A DNA stretch of 64,000 bases from assembly GCA_038380795.1 (NCBI GenBank), contig CM076266.1, positions 47,514,425-47,578,424 on the forward strand. Reading direction: 5' to 3'. Positions 1 through 12,454 of the stretch are shown piece after piece; the first letter of the stretch is position 1; the number at the start of each line of letters is the position of its first letter. The position numbers and the translations under genes are program-made. Origin of the DNA: Pyrocephalus nanus (taxonomy: Eukaryota; Chordata; Aves; Passeriformes; Tyrannidae). Below the pieces are notes generated by a model, which was not told the DNA's origin, ran no database searches, and was given only the letters and a program-made list of their open reading frames with translations.

Positions 1-1912
1 TGATAATAATATTTTAATTGTGTTATCAGTCTTAGTTCCACTGACATTTTAAATGTCAAGGAAGTATTATCTGGCCCACCCTAAATCCACAGAGAAATAC
101 ATTTTCATTAGGATTTTCTTCATCAAGTAGCTATTCTTTAGAGCACTAACACTGTAAATGAAATTAAATTAAACTGCTTCTATTTGCCATGCCCCCTTCC
201 CCAGAGGTAACTGCATCACTGTGTGTGTCAAGCACAGGAAAAACCTGGAGACTAATGAAAAGGCAGATACTCAGCTACAGGACTAACTGTGGACACAGAT
301 CTGGGAAGGCCTGCAAACATTATGTTTTTAGGCTGTATTAATATGGCTTAAACATTAATATACCCTCTGTCTTGATTTACCTGTAGATCTTAGGCCAGGA
401 TGTTCTGTATTACAATACATTTCACCGTGCAATGGTCTTCTGTGAATAACTGTAATTCACTGTACTCTAAAATGTCAGGACTGATGTCCTCCCAAAATAT
501 GGTACTTATATACTCATATACTTGTACACTGTGGAACTATGCCAGATAAGCAGAGAACAAAAAGGAATGTACAAAAATATGTCTTTAACAGAAAAAAGTT
601 GCAAGAAGCCTCTATCTCAGGTGGTGGGACTGTGATTGTGGAGCTCTGCACAAGCCATTACATCTTCTGAATGGAGGGGAAACGAGATGATGCAGCTGGT
701 ATTTGGATTAAAGATGAATGAACAAGGTTCCTACTCTTAGTGCTCTTTGCACAAAACTACTGTCATAGACACTGTGAGAGTGGGGGTACAGTTCCCCCCT
801 GGTTGCTTTTGAAAATTTCAGCACCTTTTTCTCCTGGAATGACTTCACCTCCTACAACATGGGAAGGACCATTGACTTCACTGTAGTAGAGTGAGTTTAT
901 TTTCCCCAGCAAAAAATCTTGCATTTTTCAGGCTTGCTAAAATTCATTTGAACCAGAGAGGGAAAGAAATGAAATTTAGAGACAGTTCTGCAAATCTCTG
1001 TATTTTAAACTTCTCAGTGTTCTCTCTATAGACTAATGTCTCTGCATTTGCTTCATTTTATACGAAACTGATGAAATTCTTATGTAGCTCCTCCAGTTTG
1101 GTAAGTATTTCCATAAATGCAACAATAATTAAATTCAGCTATTGGCAGAAGTGTAGAAAGTGAAATGCTGCCAGAATAACTGCGTCTGCTGCACTGCAAG
1201 TTTAGCCTTTCACAAAGGACCAGAGTTTGTATGCAATAGCTTCCAATTGCACAGCTTTAAAAGCACTTTAATTTTAGTCTGAGAGGATTGTTAATCTCCT
1301 GTTTTATATACATTCGTAGGGCATATCAGTGGTCCTTAAAGCAGCTCCAGAACTGGCTGCCTTGTGTGTTAGCCTAGTGTAGACTATAGATTGTTTAGTA
1401 TAGAAGACACTACTGCAATGCCTATAAAGCAAAGTGAACTGCAAAACAAAGCTAACATCTAATTTAGAGATGTAACTTTTGTCTAATGTAAACAGACCTA
1501 AATGGAAAATATTTCCTAAGTGCTTTGCTGAAGCAAGGCAATGATCTGTGGGATGGAGATGACAGGGAATTATCTGAAATTGAAAAATGCAAGGTAAGAG
1601 ACGTGACGTGGCTGACAGTAAAAACAGCTATTTAAGATCAACCAGAGGAGTTCAGGGCTCAGCCTCAGCTTGCCAAATACAGCTCTTCTAAATGATAGGG
1701 TGGGAATTCCAAATAGAATCTGGCCAGTCTGCTCGGATCTCACTGGACCGCAGTGTGAGCCATGGCAATTACAGTGGGGAGCTCCCTCTTGTCCAAGCCT
1801 TTCTTTGTCCATCTTTGGGGAAGGGGCCTGTTTTACTTACTTGACCCACCTTTATATACACTTCATTCATACAAAAAGATGGGATGACTGATGTTTATGC
1901 AGCACCTGCACT

Positions 1913-1950
1913 GTATATATATATGTGTATATATATATATACACACATAC
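1913..1950. repeat. TA/TG dinucleotide microsatellite
   Basis: Alternating TA with embedded TG/CA steps. The tract is nearly self-complementary (TATATATGTGTATATA followed by ACACACATAC) and could form a cruciform or slip in replication. Confidence 0.85.
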
Positions 1951-3727
1951 AAATAATTTAAACATAATATAAAGATTGAAGGTTTTATGCGAGGATTTAT
2001 GTGAACAATAAAAATAGACAGAAGGCAAAAGAAGTGGAAATGAAGAGGTTGAATCTAATTGAAAACAACTTCAAGAGCAATGCATTCTCCTCCACACTCT
2101 CTGGTAGAAAGAAACTAAAATTAATGGGAATCCAGAAAAGCTGTAAAACAGAATAGCAGCTCTGTTTCCTCGTCCTTCTCCTGCCTTCTTCTAAGAAATA
2201 GCTACTTAGTCTGATGCCATGAAACTAAGATAAGAACTGATTTTTCCTTCAAGAGAAGGAAGGATAGAGCATACTGTCTCTTGACCCTGATTATAAGAAT
2301 ATATGGCTTACATACCATTCTTCTTGAACTTGCATATTTTGTATGACAATTACTTCTGTTACTGCAGCCCATATTCCTACAACTATGTGCTGTCAGTCAG
2401 AATGACCTTTGTCTAAAGTGCTAAGAACAAACAACTGAGAAACACGACTTTTATGAGAGTGTGTCCTAGATATATTTGCACACTCCTATAAATACATGTG
2501 TGTTTCTACCTATAATTATGTGGGTGCATGTCTGCTTTGTTCCAGTCCCTACTGAAGAGACTAAGGACCACTCTCTTTCCCACAGGTGACTGTATTTCAA
2601 GGTTTTAGGAAAAGAACTGCATCCTCAGCAGCAAACACTTGAACCTTGAAGAATCATGAAGTGGTTTCTTGTCCTACCAAAATTAATTTACTAGGCCAGT
2701 AACAGGAAGGCCATGCAGTCTAAATAAACTATTAAAGGCTGAAATAATGACTGCACCAGAAACAGGTCAATTTATGGTCCAGAATATTTCATGTGCTATG
2801 AAAATCTCAAGAATCAGACTAGATAATTAAATTACAAATAATTTTGCTCCTAATTATTTCAATTTACCATATTTTGAATATGTGGTCAGTCTTTTCCTTC
2901 CAAGATTCCACAGCTGCTGCTTACTTATCCACTTGTATTTTCTTTTCATATTCCCTAGCAGGAGGCACACAGCAGAGAGGGCTGTGTTGCTTTGAGGTGA
3001 GCTAGAGTGTCAGGAGTGTTGCAGAGGGAGCAGGTGCCATATGCACTGCCACTGAGCTCCAGCGAGCTCTCCATTACACAGGTTCTACTGGGAAAACTGT
3101 TGCTGAATACAAAAGAAACAGACCTCTGCAAAACAGTTTTGACTTCTACAGAAAAGAAGAGCTTTCTGATAATTAAGGGAGTAGAGAGAAACCTCGGTTA
3201 CACCTGCCCTCCCACCTGAACTCCATCAATTCTAACTTCATGCTGTCTACTCCCGTTTTTTTGCTTTAGGCCTGGAGCAGGAAAGTTTTTTAAAAAAATT
3301 CCTCCTTACTAGACTGTTGGATTTGGCATTTATTCAAAGGGTAAGGGCCCATCCAGTCAGTCTGCTGGGACCTTTCCCAAAGAAAACACCTCTCTGCTGC
3401 AGGCCTGTAGTCACTTGCAAGTGAGTACATGGCTGAGGAAGCAGGGGCAGAAAGGAATTCCTCCAGATTTTTTCTTTTGCAGCTATTGATTGAACTACAG
3501 CTGTGTATGCTCCATTTCTTCAAACATTTTTGTTTCATGGGGTAGAAGAGGGCTGGCTGTATGTTTGTGGAAGTAGTTTCCCACAACAGCAACATGCAAT
3601 CATTCTTTTCTTCCCCTTTTATTAACATAAAAATCGTGAGGCTCTGCAGTTCTCATCCCAGAAAGAAATATGTGAATGAGAAGCTAATCCAGAAGCAGAA
3701 GCACCATTCCTCCAAGGCACAAAGGAG

Positions 3728-3758
3728 AAAAAAAAAAAAAAGAAAGAAAGAAAGAAAA
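3728..3758. repeat. A-rich / (GAAA)n simple repeat
   Basis: A run of about 14 adenines followed by several GAAA units. No retroelement body is recognisable directly 5' of it, so I do not call it a poly(A) tail. Confidence 0.8.
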
Positions 3759-4044
3759 TATGCCAGAGCTCTGCAGATAGAATTTGGAGCTATTTTCCTA
3801 GCTATGCATACCCCTTTTTCTCCCCTGCTTCCAGGCTGTCTTGTTCCCAGGGGCTGGGATTGCTCAGCAGAGCCCATGGCCACGCTGGTGCTGGTGGCTG
3901 GCCCACTGCTAGAACCATGCTTGGAGAGAAGTGGGGATGACCGAGAGGAGTCCTGCTTCATGCAGCTTTCCCTGAATATTTTTCCCTGTCCTTAGAATGG
4001 GGTGAAGAAAAATTATGCTGCTCAGTAACTGCCTAGTTGGGCTC

Positions 4045-4100
4045 CTCCCTCTGTTCTTCCTTCCTTCCTTCCCCTTCCCTCCCCCTTTCTTTCCTTTGGT
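4045..4100. repeat. CT-rich low-complexity tract with (CTTC)n
   Basis: A pyrimidine-only stretch containing consecutive TTCC units. It creates spurious Pro/Ser/Phe-rich open frames on both strands at 3.9-4.27 kb, which I do not treat as genes. Confidence 0.8.
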
Positions 4101-5628
4101 GTGCAGCCCACTGGCTACGTGGACACTGTGGAGCAGAGCCAGGGCAAGGGACACAGAAAGGCACATCCTATGTCAGAGCTTTCCTCCCTTTTCACAAAGC
4201 TTTCTCGGCTCTAGTGATTCTTCTCACAGATCTGCATTTACCGGGGAAAGAGAGAGGATTTAAGGAATAAAGCTTCAAATTAAGGTATATCACACTGAAG
4301 CTCTAATGATTTCCCACATCTTCAGCCTCAGTTAATTTCAATTGGACCATATGGCAGGAACATTTTTTTAGCACCATTTAAAATTTCTCCCTTAACTCCT
4401 AATCTTTTAGGCAATATTTTTGGAAAACTCAGATCATATCCCAGTGATGATAAACCCTGCTAATTATCTGATACATAGCTTGATATAGTTGAATTTACCC
4501 ACGGTGAAAGATGCCTTGGAAATCAGCCTGGGCCTTAATCATAAACACACAAAAATCACTGTGAAAGTTTTTATGTAGATGTTGTGTTGCATCAAGAGCA
4601 CTTTAACTTGTTACTGGCTGTTCTCTTGTCCTAATCTTATCACCAAAAAAAAGTATGTGCTGCATGCTGAGGTGGGAAATGCATGTAATGTGCATAGGAA
4701 TCTCAGGGGGTTGGAAAAGCAGAGTATGAGTGGGAGTGAACTGTGGATGACTGTGGGGCATGAATCTGTGATGAGAGAATTGTGCCAAGAGTTTGTTGGT
4801 GTGGTGTGGAAGCACAACAGAGCCCTCCAGACTGCTGAAGATTTGTCAGAATGGGGGTTATTGTCTTCAGGATGTTTGGTGAAATATTTAAGAAGGTGCC
4901 AAGAAGGAAGAACAATGTAATGGTTTGGCAAGCATCACAGAGAGAACTGATTATCTGCTGTCAGATGCAGGGGCCTTTTGGCACAGCTCTGGGAATAACA
5001 TCAGACTCTGGGAAAAAAGAAAAAGTGATTACCAAATAACAGCAGAATTTTCTCAGAAATTGAGAAAAAGGGCTAAAGCAGGTAAAGGGAAAAAAGGTGC
5101 TCTGAAACATTAAATTCTCTCTATCTTTATTGGATATCCCTGTGGCAGTGAAAATCAATTAGAAGCACTCAACTCTTTAACTACGCCTGCTTTGTTTTTA
5201 CAGAAAGATAAAACCTACAGGCTATCTTCATTAGGAACCAACTTGGTTCTAACAGAAGTAGATTTTATTTCCCAAATGGAAGAAAAATTGGGATTTAGGG
5301 CCAACGTATTTTCTGAAAATATCCCTGCCATGGATGGTGGAATTATGTGACCTTCTTGCTTCGAAATCCTGCAGCTGTTCCTCCATCCCTTATCCCAGGT
5401 CACTTCTCTTTGCAGCTGGAGTAAACTACCTTGGGGAGCCCTCACCCACAAAAGAGCTGATGCCTTTTCCATTGGGGAAGCAGAACACCCATACCAAATT
5501 GATCCATTCCTTGAAAAGGTCCTGCCCATCTTAGTTTCCTATGAGGAAAGGGGAGGGAGGGCTGGATGAAATTCTCTGGGCAGCGAACAGATACTGAGTA
5601 TACTTAAATAAATGTTTGAGGAAAGCAA

Positions 5629-5644
5629 GAGAGAGAGAGAGAGA
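5629..5644. repeat. (GA)8 microsatellite
   Basis: Eight perfect GA units. The flanking purine-rich DNA makes a charged Arg/Glu/Lys open frame around 5.61-5.82 kb that is a composition artefact. Confidence 0.8.
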
Positions 5645-7530
5645 CCACGTAATAGAGATAACAGAACTCAAACTGAGAAGAGTAGGTGGTGGAAGGAAAA
5701 GGAAGGGAAGAGAAAATGCTGGAAAAATGCAGAGGCCAGTATTGGGGAAGACCAGCTACATTACAGAGCTGCTCCTGGGAAGTCAGCCAGAGTATCTCTG
5801 TAGGAGTCTTCATCTCTGACTGTAAAACAGTGCTAAGGCCTCACACAGCATCCAGTTAATGAGCTTAACCAGTGGTAATGGGAACATCAACTCAGACATG
5901 ATCAGATATCAGCAAATCAATTCCCCTAACTGTGCCAGAATGGAAGTTACTAGATGGAGATTCAGAGGTCTTCATCTCCTTCCCTGTAAAGCCTGATGGC
6001 TTTCATTAACCCCAAATAATCCCTGCTATTTTGTACTTTCTTTGTGCTTCAACAGCACTCTGAGAGAACAGCTGCTTTCTAAAACTCTTCTTTTTACATT
6101 TCTAATAATAGCCCTACTTCAAATTTTTACATTTAGTTTTATAACAATTTTCCAAACTTTGGGAAGTCAGAGAGACCACGTAAGTTAATTGTGGTTCAGG
6201 ACCACAGCTGCGTCCTCCTTCACTTGCATTTGAGTTTTACCTGCAAGGTAAAGAACACGAGTGAGCAAAGTGGCCAAAGGAGACACAGAGGGGTAACACT
6301 GGTGAAATGATCCAGAGTTTGCAGGTATCTGAGTTATAAATACAGCCTTTAGTGTGAAGATCTGTGCTTTGTTATTGGTATGAGCCTGGGGTAAGTTAGA
6401 ATGGAAAAAGAGCATGTCAAGTCTAGGTTCAAGAAAAGAGCACCAACATTTTCTATGCCTAAATTTTCTTAAACTATTAAACCAGGGGCACATTCATAAA
6501 GCATTTTGATATTTCCGGCACACTGCTGAAAAAAATATAAATATTATTATTCAAATAAGTTTTGAGTGCCACAAATCAGAAAATAGTATTTTATTTGTAT
6601 GTATTTTCAAGTAGCATGAAATTTTTTTCTGATTTTCAACATGTACCCATCAGCTAATTTTTAAACTTTTTTTTTTATTTTTTTTCTTAATAACACACAC
6701 TCACTTTAATACCACACAATTTTGAGACAGTTCATCTGGTAGGATCATCAGAATGGTATAGTGTACTGGGTCCTCAGGGGTCAGATGCTGCATAATATTC
6801 TGGAAATATTATGATATTACAAAGGCCTTTCAGCATTCAACAGATTTCTGTTCAACACTCCCATATTCATCTTCAGACAAAATAATGAGAGCTGTCAAAA
6901 AGAACACGTTAGTAAACCCAGGACATTACAATACAGAGATGCAGGTTTGTGTTTCCTGGGGAATAGTAGCTCAAATGTCCTGGGAGTGCACAGCTAGAGG
7001 CAACATCTAAGCTCGGGTTGCAAAGCCTGTGGCAAACCCTGGTCCATGGCACTTTTCTTTTGTAGTCCCTCTGAACCCCTGTTTGCAGGCTGGTGCTTCT
7101 GTTGCAAGGCAGGTTGAAGGCTGCTGAAAACCTTTCTGTCAGGCACAGTTCTACCTCTGTACTCAGAATGTCTGCCATCCCTTCCTCTCATGGCAGGCAC
7201 TTCCCAGGATGGAACCCAGGCCTCCTGCTCTGGCTTTCATGCTGCCATTCCACCTCTAAATTCTTCCTACAACTAAATCCTCCAAGCCTCTGGATGTTGT
7301 TCCCTTTCCTGTGATGCCTGAGTCACTCCTTGAATAACTGAGCCAGTCGTTTCACTTCATTTCACACAACCTGGTGATGAGGGTCCAGCAGTCTCCTGGA
7401 TTGGAAGAAACAACAGGGCCAGAACTTAATGGCTACATACCGACAAATTTGAGGTCATGTCTGATTAAATGGTAAGTCTTTACCCCAAAATGTAGCTGTC
7501 TAAATTTTGTGTAAAGCGTGTTGGCATATG

Positions 7531-7576
7531 TTTGTGTGTATGTTTGTGTGTGTATGATGTGTGCTTGTATGTATAT
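7531..7576. repeat. Imperfect TG-rich simple repeat
   Basis: TGTGTG and TATG units interrupted by single substitutions; a decayed TG microsatellite. Confidence 0.7.
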
Positions 7577-8721
7577 GAAAGAAAAAGAGCTGAACACCTC
7601 TGGAAGATGTTTGTTTTGAGCCTACACGTGATCTACTGTATGAGAATAAACCCTCTAAAATTTAGCCTAGAAATGCTGGTTTTGTTATTAATGAGACTCT
7701 ATTAATATCCCTGACACAGAAAAAATATCTATAGGTACACATAAAAGCACCTGTGTTTTCCTAGGCATCATGTGTGAGAAAGCGTTTTTTCAAAGTAGTG
7801 TTTGTATGTTCTAAACAGCTGCAGGTAGTGATGCACTCATGTACCAAATGTAGATTTAGCGTATAAAGACTGGATGTGAGTATGTGAACACCTGTCAACT
7901 ATAATCAATGTTAATGGTTGTTGTTTGACCTCACCTGGCTCACGTGTTCTTTCTGAAATGCCACACACCACCTGAGCTTTAGCTGTAGTTCATTATCCTG
8001 CTCCCCACCTACAATTCCTGTACTGTTCCAGAGATATACAGTTTATAAGGATCTTCCCCCTCTCCTTCCCAGACTCCTACCCAACATGCAGTGCAGGCAA
8101 CCACAGCATCCTCAAGCAGGATGTGCAGTGTGCTGTGCTTTCTAGTTGCTCTCTGGATGGTAGTGAGAAATCTGAGACGTTCAGTGTAGGGGCAGTCCGG
8201 ACTAGTGTAAGGCAGGTGTGAGAATCCAACAAAAATCAACATACTTGGAGGGTCAAGAATTACCCTTAGCAGGGTATGATGGAGGCACGATTCAAGGAAG
8301 AAAGGTGTGACAGAGAGCTCATTAGCAAAGGAGAACAGTGAGATGGTGGAGGGCAGAGACAGTGGGCAGAGAGAGGTCTTAACCAGAAGAGGGTTTCAGG
8401 TAGTGTGACAGGAAATAATCAGAAGAATGACATGGACTGAGGAAGAAACTGGTCACAGTTTTAGGACTGTAACATAAAAAAACCCCATATGTAGCATGAC
8501 CAAATTTCCACCTGAAGATTTCGCAGATGTAGGTTATACTTTGTGACTGAGCTATTTCTGAAGGTGGGTCATAAAAGGGGGGTCAGGGTAGATCCTATAC
8601 TTTCCAGTTCTCCAAAATATGAGACATAAGACTGGCCAAAGAAATTCCTGCTCTCTCCCAAGTTCAGAGGGACTTTCCTGTTATCTGTTAAGAAATCTCC
8701 ACTGTTGTTGGTACACCTCAC

Positions 8722-8894
8722 CCCAGGTGCCCATCACCTTTGAGTGAGGTGTGGACATGGGTATTCCAGCTAGGATCACTGTGCTGACTGCCAGTGAAGC
8801 CGTGGATGTCGTGGCAGAATGGTGCGGCTCTTTCCAGGCGAGGCTTTCTTCTGCCTGTGGTGCTCACGTCAAATTCATCCACGCTGGCCACAGC
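8722..8894 (-). CDS. Candidate internal coding exon, gene unidentified
   Basis: Read on the minus strand, this 173-bp block is open throughout and bounded by plausible splice signals. On the 5' side is a pyrimidine-rich tract ending in GTGCAG (acceptor); on the 3' side is GGG|GTGAGG (a strong-looking donor), with the frame closing at a TGA inside the donor, as expected if the coding sequence continues after splicing. The frame encodes 57 residues beginning AVASVDEFDVSTTGRRK, then a segment with PFCHDIHGF, and ends near KGDGHLG. The block has more CpG dinucleotides than the surrounding DNA, which is unusual for neutral sequence here. I do not recognise the protein. It could be one exon of a long-intron gene on the minus strand, an exon of a non-coding transcript, or chance. 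Exon length leaves a 2-nt phase at the donor. Confidence 0.35.
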
Positions 8895-10383
8895 CTGCAC
8901 CAGAGGAAATCCAAAATTTTGGTGCCAGCTTTCAGGGCTGGTGCCCAGCCCTCCTCCCTTTCAGCCAGAGGAGCAGCAGCGTGTCCATGGTGTACGGAGC
9001 TGGTTTCAAGCAGGAGGCATGTGGCAGAGAGGGAGGTAGGAAAATGGGGGAGGGACAGGCTGCAGGAACTGATAGGAGTGTTCCCTATCTTCCCAGAGAT
9101 TTGATGCATACACCACAGGGAAATAAAAGTACTTCCCTAACTTTTCTGACTCCCCTCACTCCCAAGGAAGCTAAGGGGCAACTTTCTTTCACAACCAATC
9201 TTTTTTTTTTAATGGATAACGTCAGCTGGATCCTTGTATGATTTACAGCTTCTGGCTCCCTTGCTTTCACAGTAGCAAGGCAGCAGGCTTTTCCACTTCT
9301 TTCCAGGCTCCTCCTGCCTGACATTTTTCCTTCAATTTTGATGGTGACCCATTTAACAGGACTCACTTTGGTAAATCAGGAAAATTTCAGTAAGGGTTGA
9401 CTTAGGATACCTATTCCTCATTAACCCTTAAAGTGTCTGCAACACAGTGCAACTGAGATCAAACATGGCTTTGAATAGAAAATGTATCTGATTACTACAA
9501 GGACTATAGCTTTGAAAAGTAATAATCTTTTCTAACTTCTCAAATGGCAAAAAACTGGTGATGTCAGAAATACAATGTTTTAAAACTTAAGTGATATCTC
9601 TGTACATAAATCTGACTTTAAAATGTGGCCAAAAGATTATTTGCACAATAAATTTGGGTCAAATGATTATTTATGAATCCCACTGTTTTAATTCTAAAAA
9701 TAAGACAGGGAACTGCTTCTTTCTTTATTAAACCCTTACCTTGTACAGCACAGTCTCAAACTTACTAATCTGAGAGTGGGAAAAAACCCAACATATTATT
9801 ACTTTCAAAACCTCTCTATTTTATTTTTATATTCTTTTTTTCATCTAGTCTTTCAGTCTAACTACCACTCTGTATTACAGGGTGTATCCGAATTCAGAGA
9901 CAAACTTCTGGCCAACTGTTTTTGAGGAACTTTCTGAAGGACTGCACTGCTCTAGCTGGGAGACTGAGAGTGCCACGTCGCTCCCTAGTTACAAAGTCTG
10001 AGAAAACCATCACGGTTGCTTTTGCAGTTCTTGATGTGGTTCTGGGTGGTAACTTCCGATAGCCAACATTGGTTTTTTTCCCCTTGGCTGCAAGGACATG
10101 CCATAACTGTACTTGCTGAGAGAACTACGGAGCACTCTGAGGTGTAAAACTGGATCACAGGGACCATCTAGTGTTCTCAGCCTGCACCCGCCACGGCAGC
10201 AGCACCCTGTATCTGCATAGCAGAGCTGCTATGGCTTAAATATCTAGTGTTTCAGAGAAAGAAATCAGGCATCACTTGAACACTATAGTTCAGCACAACC
10301 AGTTTTCAGCTGCTCTAATTGAGAAAATGAGAAAAGTATTTTTGAGTGGTATTTTTAGGTGTTCTGCTTTAAATAAAATGAAA

Positions 10384-10414
<31 letters not shown>

Positions 10415-12454
10415 TTTCCACAAAGAGTCTCTCCCTGCTTCTCAGATAATATTTCTTTAGAACAAAGAGGAAAGAACAAAAGAAATGGGCTTCAGAAAGT
10501 CCAAACTTTCCAGCTTTGGTAAATGCATCTTCAAGCCTCTCAGCTGCTTCTGTTTCCTGCACAACAGCCCATGCCCTGCTTTGTGTGAGGTGCTTGGAAG
10601 GCAGAAGCTGGGGTGTCTGGTCATGAGGATGAGGACATGAAGTGCCAAAGAGCTGAACTGGAGGCTGGTGGAAGACAGATGGGGTCACTAAGAGATTTAG
10701 GAGTGACAATGCAGAAAATTAGGATGCTCCAGAGTCATCTGAGGGATGAAGGAGAGCGAGGATTTCCGACATGCTGGAGAAGAGATGGAGGGGACCACAT
10801 CATGCCTGCAGGCTAGGCTCCAGCTGGGATCATGAATGGGAAAAGGAGGGTGGAAACTGAAGCTATGTGGCAGGGCTGAGGATGTCAAGGCCATGCTTGC
10901 CACATACCTCACTCCCACCCACACCAGCCAGGGTTAAGCATACTCTACTGCCCTTCCCCTGCACCCCAGAGTGCTGCCTTTCCCCTTCTCTTATTTTGTA
11001 GACAGAAATTTGGCCTCTCGGAGGGTCAGGCTTCTGCAGAGGACAGCCGGTCTGGGAAGAATACCTATTCTAAAAATATAATCATCATTTGTGTTTTGAT
11101 CCCAGACATAAGTGCAGTGGTGTCTCTTTCCATGTTTGAACACTTCTGATTATATCCAGAATTTAAAAGGTAAATAGGGCAGAAGGTTTTAGTGAATTGT
11201 GCTGACTTGCCAGAATCCTGGGGCTATTTCATCCGACTTGAAAAGAAAAATAAAAGAGGCAGAGGGCCTTAAGGAAATCGAGGGCTTGACTATGTTTTAG
11301 TTTGCAGATAAGAAATTTCTCAAAAGAACATCTAGAGCCAATGCAGAGAGGAAGAAACGTGGGGAAAAGAGGAATGCACTCCCCAAAAGTCTGATTAATG
11401 GGGATACTGCTGCATAGCAATTAATCTCGGTGACTTTTTTTGCTGAAACAAGAAGCCTTTTCATGATCACAACAGTTTATGAAAGTATCTTGTTTTTCCA
11501 AAAGTTTCAGCCTGACAAATAAAAAGAAGAAAGAATTGGCAAAATATCTGAGAAAAAAGCATAAAAATTCAGTAATTAAAAAAGAAATGTATTTCAAAAT
11601 GTTCATCAACTTTTCCTCATTTTAAAGAAATTTTAAAAATGTAAAAACTCTAAGTATTTTATTTCCTATCAATCCAAATCTTTGTCAAAATTAAGAGGAA
11701 TTCTATGGAGTATTTTTCATCTTACACATATATACTTCCACCTCAGCTTCACAGACTAGATGTAAGTCCTGCTCATGTGCTGATTCTCTGATAGGCCTGG
11801 ACATACCCTATTGTCCCACAGGTAATAAGAAAGACTAAGATGGGAAGAAATCTGTGAATTGCTGTAAAAGAGTCTCTAATCCATGAACTAGGACAGCAAG
11901 GCATAACATTTATCCTGTATGAGATGGAACAAATAGTATAAGGAATATTTTAAAGCAACATTTTTCTAAAGGGTTAAAATCTTCCAAGAATATTCAAAAC
12001 CAGCTGTCTGAGATTGAACTTTTCTGAACCTTCAGCATGCCTATACATGCTCCAGAACCAGGAAAGTTACTCTAATTAATTGAGATCAAGACAGCTTTCA
12101 TTTCTAATCAAAATGTGTTCCATATTCATGTTCATAGCAGGAAATACATTGTATTTGTATATCAATATATTGTATTAAACTTTACAATAAACACATTAAG
12201 GTATAAATTATTGCTGTAGGCATTGTCCATGTCTCCATGACATGCATTAGCAAACCACCAATGATGATCTTTAACTGCAGTACAAAAATGAATGAGACCC
12301 TATTAGTGATATGGAGGCTAACAGAAAAACTTGAGTTCTTTTACGAAAAAAGCTGGCAAAATTAGCAATTATTTTCAAGATATAGATATATAAAAAAGTA
12401 GGAAAAATAGAATAACTTCAGTAAAATGTAAGATAAAAAGCAAACAAACCCCCA
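8895..12454. other. Non-coding DNA, no recognised gene
   Basis: No family-level match was seen. Open frames such as that at 10290-10709 on the minus strand run through a T-rich simple repeat and have no recognisable domain. The part from 11.4 to 12.4 kb is especially AT-rich. A GTTTT-type simple repeat at 10385-10418 is the only clear repeat. Confidence 0.6.
10385..10418. repeat. (TTTTG)n simple repeat
   Basis: T-rich run with regularly spaced G every five bases, then a pure T run. Confidence 0.8.

Larger units (their letters stand above)
1..8721. other. Non-coding, mostly unique AT-rich DNA
   Basis: I see no recognisable gene, CR1 end or LTR in this stretch. Open frames are short (at most about 145 codons), overlap one another on both strands and match no family I know. 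The only structured parts are simple repeats, listed separately: a TA/TG run near 1.9 kb, an A-rich GAAA tract near 3.73 kb, a CT-rich tract near 4.05 kb, a GA run near 5.63 kb and a TG-rich run near 7.55 kb. A frame at 4579-4920 on the plus strand has 113 codons but no recognisable domain. Ancient degraded repeats cannot be excluded by eye. Confidence 0.6.

Noticed and set aside
3561..4270. Overlapping open frames on both strands with Lys- or Pro/Phe-rich products
   Set aside because: They are produced by the GAAA and CT-rich low-complexity tracts, and the frames interpret the same repeats in different ways.
8751..9241. Plus-strand frames of 117 and 140 codons across the 8.7-9.1 kb block
   Set aside because: The splice-flanked minus-strand reading explains the block better. 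These frames have no start context or domain, and overlap each other.
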